Source of the DNA: Oscillospiraceae bacterium
Lineage (GTDB): Bacteria > Bacillota > Clostridia > Oscillospirales > Acutalibacteraceae
Assembly: GCA_015066625.1 (NCBI GenBank)
Contig: SVOC01000010.1
Location: 1 to 64,000, forward strand
Length of the DNA stretch: 64,000 nt
Direction: 5' to 3'
The notes under the pieces were generated by a model. That model was not told the origin of the DNA. It saw nothing but the letters and a program-made list of their open reading frames with translations, and made no database searches. This document shows, one piece after another, positions 58,652 through 64,000 of this stretch. The position numbers and the translations under genes were made by a program. Within the stretch, counting starts at the first letter, position 1. Every line of letters starts with the position of its first letter.

Positions 58652-60259
58652 TTACCACTCATCACTTTCGTCAATCAGCACCGCATGGGCACATCTTATT
58701 CCGTCAACAGCTGCAGATACTATTCCGCCTGCATAGCCTGCACCCTCACCGCAGGGATACAAACCTCTGATATTAGCCTGATAAAGCTCATCGCGAAGAA
58801 TTCGCACAGATGAAGATGAACGGGTTTCAGGAGCCGTCAGCACACCATCGGGAAGTGCAAAGCCGTTAAGGCTTCTGTCCATTTTAACAATAGCCTGCGC
58901 CATAACATCAGTTACTTTTTCGGGCAATACCTTGCGGATATCGCCGGGAGTCACACCCGTTGCACAGGTAGGCTTTACGTAAGAAAGCTTCTTTGAAGGT
59001 GTATTGTTAAGAAAATCACCTATGGTCTGGCAAGGTGCGGCATAATCACCGCCGCCCAGCTCGAATGCGGTTTTCTCGATTTTCCGCTGAAGCTCAATGC
59101 CTGCAAGAGGATGGTCACTGCCAAAATGCTCGGGCTCAATGCCCACAAGCAATGCGGCATTTGAATTTTCACCGTCACGGGCATACTCGCTCATACCGTT
59201 GACAACGACATGACCCTCTTCCGATGCTGCAGCAACAACCGTACCGCCGGGGCACATACAGAAAGTATATGCACCTCTGCCGTGGTCGGGATGGCAGGCA
59301 AGCTTATAGTTTGCGGCACCCAATGCGGGATGCCCCGCAAAAGCACCGTACTGCGCCTTATCTATCATTTCACGGGGATGTTCAATTCTGACACCCACGG
59401 AAAACGGCTTCTGAATAATTTTTATACCCTTTCTGTAGAGCATTTCAACTGTATCCCTTGCGGAATGTCCTATGCAAAGAAGAAGTGTGTCTGCTTCGAT
59501 ATCTTCTTCACTTCCGTCGGGATTACGGCAGGTTACGCCCTGAATAACACCGTTTGCAATAATAATATCCGTCATCTTGCAACCGAAACGAACCTCACCG
59601 CCCAGAGAAATTATTTCCTCGCGAAAAGCTTTTACAACCGCACCCAATCTGTCTGTGCCTATGTGAGGAGTTGAAGAATATGCGATTTCGGGAGGAGCGC
59701 CGTGAAGAACAAGTTCATCAACAACCTTCCTGCACAGGGGGTCTTTTATGCCCGTTGTCAGCTTACCGTCGGAAAAAGTTCCTGCGCCGCCTTCTCCGAA
59801 CTGAACATTGCTTTCGGTATTGAGCTTATGAGTAAGCCAGAATGAATTTACATCCTTGGTTCTTGTGTCAACATCCGCACCGCGCTCAATAACAAGAGGC
59901 TTGAAGCCTGCCCTTGCGAGAATAAGTGCCGCAAAAAAGCCTGCAGGTCCGAAGCCTGCAATAACAGGTCTTAAGGTGCTTATCCTTTTGATTTCGGGCA
60001 TTTCATATTTATATTCCGTTACCGACTCGATCTTTGAATTTTTTGCGTGTGCAATAACCGCCGCTTCATCGGAGTCAACTTCAACATTCACATTATACAC
60101 AAAATGAACGTTGTCTTTTTTTCTTGAATCCACAGCTTTTTTCGCAATACACAAAGATACAATTTTGTTTTCCTTACATCTGAGAGCCTTTGCCGCAGCT
60201 CTGCGAAGCTCACATTCATCACTGCCGAGAGGAAGTTTTATTTCGTTAATCCTTATCAT
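58652..60259 (-). CDS. FAD-dependent dehydrogenase (COG2509 family)
   Basis: 535 residues. An N-terminal ~90-residue domain precedes the flavin fold. Nucleotide motif VIAGFGPAGFFAALIL, then NVQFGEGGAGTFSDGKLT, which is specific to this family, and PCGEGAGYAGGIVSAAVDG at the C-terminus. The reaction is uncharacterised. ATG at 60259 has GGAG upstream; it begins 20 nt after the preceding flavoprotein. Confidence 0.92.
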   Translation of the reverse strand: MIRINEIKLPLGSDECELRRAAAKALRCKENKIVSLCIAKKAVDSRKKDNVHFVYNVNVEVDSDEAAVIAHAKNSKIESVTEYKYEMPEIKRISTLRPVIAGFGPAGFFAALILARAGFKPLVIERGADVDTRTKDVNSFWLTHKLNTESNVQFGEGGAGTFSDGKLTTGIKDPLCRKVVDELVLHGAPPEIAYSSTPHIGTDRLGAVVKAFREEIISLGGEVRFGCKMTDIIIANGVIQGVTCRNPDGSEEDIEADTLLLCIGHSARDTVEMLYRKGIKIIQKPFSVGVRIEHPREMIDKAQYGAFAGHPALGAANYKLACHPDHGRGAYTFCMCPGGTVVAAASEEGHVVVNGMSEYARDGENSNAALLVGIEPEHFGSDHPLAGIELQRKIEKTAFELGGGDYAAPCQTIGDFLNNTPSKKLSYVKPTCATGVTPGDIRKVLPEKVTDVMAQAIVKMDRSLNGFALPDGVLTAPETRSSSSVRILRDELYQANIRGLYPCGEGAGYAGGIVSAAVDGIRCAHAVLIDESDEW

Positions 60260-60279
60260 ATAGCTTCTCCGTTTACGGT

Positions 60280-61497
60280 TTATTTCAGTTCGCCTGCCAG
60301 CATTCCCGATGCCCATGCCCATTGCAGATTAAAGCCTCCGCAGCCTCCGTCAACATCAATTATTTCACCGGCAAGGTAAAGATTTTTGCAGATTTTTGAT
60401 TCCATTGTCTTTCCGTTTATTTCATCGGTTTTTATGCCGCCGCTTGTTACCTGAGCATTCAGAAATCCTCTTGTTCCTGTAATTTCAAGAGAGAAATTTT
60501 TGATTTTTTCGGCAATATGGCACAAATCCTTATCGCTGAGCTCCGATATGAGCTTCTCTGTACTGTAAAGGTTGCAAGCTTTACAAATTGCAATTCCCAC
60601 GGTTTTCGGAAGAATTCCCGTCAGTAAATTCTCAATTTTGCAGAATCCCTTGATTTTATTGAGGTTTTTCAGATAATTAAGAAGCTCATCATATGCCGTA
60701 TCAGGCAAAAAATCTATTATTGTAAAGGGATTACGCTTTACAGAGTTAATGTATTTCTGCGCAGGTGCGGCAAGCTCCATCGCCGCTATGCCCGACAACC
60801 CGTACTCCGTAAAAAGTATTTCACCCTGAGTTTTGGTAAGAATTCTTTCACCTTTGAGAGTAAGTTCAACATTTCTTGCTCTCATACCTTTGAGAGGCTT
60901 TGTAATTTCGGCTTTTGAATTAAGCGGAACAAGTGCAGGCACGGTTTCGGTAACCGTATGACCCAGCTTTTTTGCAAGCTCAAAGCCGCTGCCGTCAGAG
61001 CCCTGAGGTGCGGAGGATTTACCGCCTGCCGCAAGGACAAGTTTTTTGCAGAAGATATCCCCGTTAACGGTAAATCCGCCATCGGATTTTCTGATATCCG
61101 TTACGGGCATATCGCAAATCACATTTATATTGAGCCTTTCAAGTTCAAAACGCAACGCATCAACAACCGATGCCGCCATATTGCTTTCGGGGTATACTCT
61201 GCCGCAAGAATCCGAATAGGTAAGCAAACCGAGAGAAGCAAAGAAATCAATTACCTTTTGAGGGTTGTATGTGTTAAGTGCAAAGGAAGCAAAGCCCTTA
61301 TTCACATAGCAGTGGTCAAGGGCGTAAAGATTTGTTATATTGCATTTCCCGTTACCCGTTGCAAGAAGCTTTTTGCCCGTTCTGGGCAGTTTTTCAATAA
61401 CCGCAACTCTCATCGAAGGGTCAATGCGTTTTGCGTTTATGGCGGCAACAAGACCAGCCGAACAACCGCCGACAACCGCCAAATCATATTTTTTCAT
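60280..61497 (-). CDS. NAD(P)/FAD-dependent oxidoreductase (BaiN/HI0933 family)
   Basis: 405 residues. N-terminal AVVGGCSAGLVAAINA flavin motif, LPRTGKKLLATGNGKCN family motif, and C-terminal DVDGGCGGFNLQWAWASG. The family includes 3-dehydro-bile acid reductase BaiN, but most members have unknown substrates. ATG at 61497 has AAAAGGATG upstream; the frame extends further but lacks ribosome sites. Confidence 0.92.
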   Translation of the reverse strand: MKKYDLAVVGGCSAGLVAAINAKRIDPSMRVAVIEKLPRTGKKLLATGNGKCNITNLYALDHCYVNKGFASFALNTYNPQKVIDFFASLGLLTYSDSCGRVYPESNMAASVVDALRFELERLNINVICDMPVTDIRKSDGGFTVNGDIFCKKLVLAAGGKSSAPQGSDGSGFELAKKLGHTVTETVPALVPLNSKAEITKPLKGMRARNVELTLKGERILTKTQGEILFTEYGLSGIAAMELAAPAQKYINSVKRNPFTIIDFLPDTAYDELLNYLKNLNKIKGFCKIENLLTGILPKTVGIAICKACNLYSTEKLISELSDKDLCHIAEKIKNFSLEITGTRGFLNAQVTSGGIKTDEINGKTMESKICKNLYLAGEIIDVDGGCGGFNLQWAWASGMLAGELK

Positions 61498-61538
61498 CTG
61501 CACAGCATCCTTTTGCGACACATAAAATTCCATTATGT

Positions 61539-61567
61539 ATTTTAACAATATACGCCTTAAATGTCAA
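61539..61567 (-). promoter_or_regulatory. Promoter of the flavoprotein operon
   Basis: Minus strand: TTGACA (61562-61567), 17-nt spacer, TAAAAT (61539-61544). Confidence 0.75.
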
Positions 61568-61577
61568 TGCATATCCG

Positions 61578-61606
61578 TTGACAATTCGATACCATAATGT
61601 TATTAT
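61578..61606 (+). promoter_or_regulatory. Promoter of the FHA-M16-proB operon
   Basis: TTGACA (61578-61583), 17-nt spacer, TATTAT (61601-61606). Divergent to the promoter above, with the two TTGACA boxes 10 bp apart as an inverted repeat. Confidence 0.75.
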
Positions 61607-61639
61607 GTTACATAATAAATGATTATAATGGAGAAAAGT

Positions 61640-62038
61640 ATGCTCGATTTTGTTCTGAGAATTTCACATTATTCACTGCCCGTGCTTGCGGTTGCGGTGC
61701 TGCTTCTCTGCCTTTCTCCCCTGCTCAAACGCAAACCGCCGTCACTGGGCAAAGCAAGACTGATAAACACTTCAAGCGGCGATGAATTTCCGCTTGTCAG
61801 CCGTGAAACCTCAATAGGAAGCCATAAAAACTGCGATATAATTCTTGATTTTCCTGATGTTTCACGGGTATGTGCGGTTATAATATGCGCAAAAAACGGT
61901 TGGTACATAACAAAGGTAAAATCCGCAACCGAAGTTAAAATCAACGGCAAAAAGCTTGAAAAGAAAGAGCTTCTCAAAACAAACGATAAAATATCTCTCG
62001 GCAACATGACACTTACTTTCGATAACAAACAAGGATAA
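61640..62038 (+). CDS. Membrane-anchored FHA domain protein
   Basis: 132 residues. One N-terminal helix (SLPVLAVAVLLLCLSPLL), then an FHA domain: ETSIGSHKNCDII, DFPDVSRVCAVII, VNGK-type VKINGKKLEKKEL and NDKISLGNMTLTF. FHA domains bind phosphothreonine peptides, so a Ser/Thr kinase partner is expected elsewhere. ATG at 61640 with GGAG 6 nt upstream. It begins the operon with the M16 peptidase 3 nt downstream. Confidence 0.88.
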   Translation: MLDFVLRISHYSLPVLAVAVLLLCLSPLLKRKPPSLGKARLINTSSGDEFPLVSRETSIGSHKNCDIILDFPDVSRVCAVIICAKNGWYITKVKSATEVKINGKKLEKKELLKTNDKISLGNMTLTFDNKQG

Positions 62039-62041
62039 CAT

Positions 62042-63316
62042 ATGACAGATAAAACAAAAATCATAAAACTGGATAACGGTCTGCGAATTGCAATCTGCAA
62101 ATCGGAGTATGCCAAAACCTGCTCAATGGGTATATGGGTTGCAAGCGGATCTTGCTATGAAACACCTGAAACCGCAGGTACTTCTCACTTTATTGAGCAT
62201 ATGCTTTTCAGAGGCACAAATAAACGCTCCTCACTTGACATTGCGGTTGAAATGGACGAAACAGGCGGTATTCTCAACGCTTATACAGCAAAAGAGATGA
62301 CCTGCTTTTACGCACATACTCTTACAGAGCATATGCCCAAAGCGCTTGATATCATATGCGATATGGTGACTGACCCCAGGCTTTCTCCCGAGGATGTTGA
62401 GCTTGAAAAAGGTGTAATAAAAGAAGAAATCGCCATGTATGAAGACAGCCCCGAAGATTTATGTGCCGACATATTTTATGAAAACATCTGGGCAGGCAGT
62501 ATGCTGGGCGGCAATATTCTGGGCACTCCCGAAACAGTAGATTCCGTAACGGCAGAAAAACTGCGTGACCATATGGCACGGTTCTATGTCCCCGAAAGAA
62601 CGGTTATAAGCTTCAGCGGTAATTTTGATGAAGAAAAAGCGGTTGAAATATGTAAGAATTATTTCTCATCTCAAAGAAATACAAATTTTGAAATCACACC
62701 TGTTTCCGCAGAATACAAGCCAGGCATAACAGTGGTAAAAAAGGATTTTATGCAGAATCAGCTTATTCTGGGGTTTCCCGGAATAGCTCTGACCGACAAA
62801 AGACGGCATACGGTTTCGCTGATATCTTCAATTCTCGGTTCTGCTTCGTCATCAAGACTTTTTCAGCGTATCAGAGAAGAACTTGGGCTTGTGTATTCGG
62901 TCGACACGGCAGGTGTATCACATCTTGATACGGGCGTGTTCATCGTATGTATGGGGCTGAGCAAAAGCTCCGAGAAAAAGGCCATTTCCGAAGCCCTTGA
63001 AATCATTGCCGACTTTCCGAAAAGTGTTACCGAAAAAGAGCTTGAACGAGCAAAGGAACAACTGGTTGCAAGCTTTGTTATGGGGCTCGAAAGCGTTTCA
63101 TCGGTTGCTTCAAGAAACGGCAGAAACGTACTTCTTTACGGAAAAGTTGTTTCTGAAGATGAAGTCATAGAAAAAATCCGTGCGGTAAGCCTTGAAGATT
63201 TAAAGAAAACCGCATCGGAAATACTTGACATTTCAAAAATTTCACTGTGTGCCGCAGGCAAAACGGCAAGCAAAGCCGCATACAGACAGATATTGGATAC
63301 ATACAAAGGTGAATAA
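62042..63316 (+). CDS. M16 family zinc peptidase (insulinase/processing peptidase-like)
   Basis: 424 residues. Inverted zinc motif HFIEHMLFRG (HxxEH) near residue 50 with the third ligand Glu in the KEEIAMYEDSPEDL region; the second half retains the pseudo-symmetrical R-containing fold. Two copies of the fold form the clamp that degrades peptides. RBS lies in the end of the FHA gene. It overlaps nothing and is followed 1 nt later by proB. Confidence 0.93.
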   Translation: MTDKTKIIKLDNGLRIAICKSEYAKTCSMGIWVASGSCYETPETAGTSHFIEHMLFRGTNKRSSLDIAVEMDETGGILNAYTAKEMTCFYAHTLTEHMPKALDIICDMVTDPRLSPEDVELEKGVIKEEIAMYEDSPEDLCADIFYENIWAGSMLGGNILGTPETVDSVTAEKLRDHMARFYVPERTVISFSGNFDEEKAVEICKNYFSSQRNTNFEITPVSAEYKPGITVVKKDFMQNQLILGFPGIALTDKRRHTVSLISSILGSASSSRLFQRIREELGLVYSVDTAGVSHLDTGVFIVCMGLSKSSEKKAISEALEIIADFPKSVTEKELERAKEQLVASFVMGLESVSSVASRNGRNVLLYGKVVSEDEVIEKIRAVSLEDLKKTASEILDISKISLCAAGKTASKAAYRQILDTYKGE

Positions 63317-63317
63317 T

Positions 63318-64000
63318 ATGCTTAACAAAAAAGATATAAAGAGAATAGTTGTCAAGGTAGGTACATCCACACTTACCTATGATACAGGCAAAATAAATCT
63401 TCGCAGAATGTCAAAGCTTGCTCAGGTGCTCAGCGACCTTAAGAATGCAGGAATCGAAATTGCCCTTGTAACATCGGGCGCAATCGGTGTTGGAGTAGGC
63501 AAGCTGGGTCTTAAAGAAAGGCCTCAGGATACCCCGGGCAGACAGGCGGCGGCAACTGTGGGTCAATGCGAACTGATGTTTCTCTATGACAAATTTTTCG
63601 GCGAATACGGTAATATCACGGGTCAGCTTCTTGTTACAAAGGATGACTTTGAGGATAAAGAACGCCACCGTAATCTTCACAACTCATTTATGAAGCTTTT
63701 TGAATACGGCGCAATCCCCGTAATTAACGAAAATGACAGTGTTGCCGTAGATGAAATCGTATTCGGTGATAACGACAGCCTTTCCGCACACGTTGCAAAA
63801 ATTGTTGATGCGGATACACTGATTATCCTTACGGATATTGACGGTCTGTTCAGTGCAAACCCCCGTGAGGATGAAAACGCAGTGCTAATTCACTGTGTTG
63901 ACGAAATAACAGATGACATTCTTGCTCTTGCAGGCGGAAGCGGCACAAGCAGAGGTACGGGCGGTATGATAACAAAGCTTCACGCCGCACAGATTGCAAC
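63318..64000 (+). CDS. proB: Glutamate 5-kinase (3' end outside window)
   Basis: First enzyme of proline synthesis, phosphorylating glutamate. The first 227 residues are visible: KRIVVKVGTSTLTYD, ALVTSGAIGVGVGKL, NENDSVAVDEIVFGDND and the SGTSRGTGGMITKLHAA ATP/feedback-site loop. ATG at 63318 with GGTGAA upstream; it continues the plus-strand operon. The C-terminal part, including any PUA domain, is outside. Confidence 0.97.
   Translation, partial: MLNKKDIKRIVVKVGTSTLTYDTGKINLRRMSKLAQVLSDLKNAGIEIALVTSGAIGVGVGKLGLKERPQDTPGRQAAATVGQCELMFLYDKFFGEYGNITGQLLVTKDDFEDKERHRNLHNSFMKLFEYGAIPVINENDSVAVDEIVFGDNDSLSAHVAKIVDADTLIILTDIDGLFSANPREDENAVLIHCVDEITDDILALAGGSGTSRGTGGMITKLHAAQIA

Noticed and set aside
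1-64000. tRNA, rRNA, CRISPR or insertion-sequence signals
   Set aside because: I looked for cloverleaf-like segments, regularly spaced repeats and transposase motifs and saw none I could support.

Overview
The window looks like a chromosome segment of a spore-forming Clostridia bacterium, most likely one of the gut Oscillospirales (Ruminococcaceae-like) lineages. The reasons are a moderately low GC content, strong AGGAGG-type ribosome sites with many TTG starts, and sporulation genes (sigG, a spoIVFA/spoIVFB-like pair). The tig-clpP-clpX order and the TIGR03960/TIGR03936 radical SAM pair also fit. The species assignment is inference. I saw no rRNA, tRNA, CRISPR array, prophage or insertion sequence. 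Both ends cut genes: an SNF symporter on the left and proB on the right.

Layout. 1-4895 (minus): a potABCD polyamine ABC transporter operon with an SNF symporter at its tail. 5116-7382: a small XRE regulator divergent from a secreted chagasin-like protein, then sigG behind a hairpin that covers its ribosome site. 7415-14403 (minus): phosphoesterase, YhhN, GNAT, two M42 peptidases, galactokinase and a VTT membrane protein. 14552-22181: a candidate nucleotide-heptose locus with a D-2-hydroxyacid dehydrogenase, HddA-like kinase, cupin, fused HddC-GmhB enzyme, B12 radical SAM protein, unknown membrane protein and SDR epimerase. 22219-26861 (minus): a polytopic membrane protein, an amino-acid ABC transporter whose binding protein is circularly permuted, and a pseudouridine synthase. 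27051-33598: secreted proteins of unknown function, a GH30 glycosidase divergent from a YhcH/YjgK/YiaL protein, a membrane protein and a secreted lipase-like hydrolase. 33763-40543 (plus): YfcC transporter, phosphoesterase, MFS transporter, then TrkA and TrkH. 40583-42622: HAD phosphatase divergent from a MATE transporter. 42665-53581 (mostly minus): clpX, clpP, tig, phosphoesterase, DUF1540 protein (plus strand), thrC, yraN, rnhB, capA-like, rbgA, two signal peptidases and rplS. 53582-54100: a 5' leader region of rplS holding a ~300 bp palindromic element. 54101-58178 (minus): the radical SAM pair and the spoIVF-like pair behind a good sigma-E-type promoter. 58255-61497 (minus): two flavoproteins and a small unknown protein. 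61640-64000 (plus): FHA protein, M16 peptidase and proB.

Most genes are ordinary chromosomal housekeeping, transport and sporulation functions. The parts that deserve a second look are the permuted binding protein (25039-25908), the heptose/radical SAM locus (14552-22181), the rplS leader palindrome (53645-53943), the sigG leader hairpin (6551-6598), the helically phased TTACA repeats (26929-26964) and the sigma-E promoter with an unclear start codon in front of spoIVFA (58164-58220).
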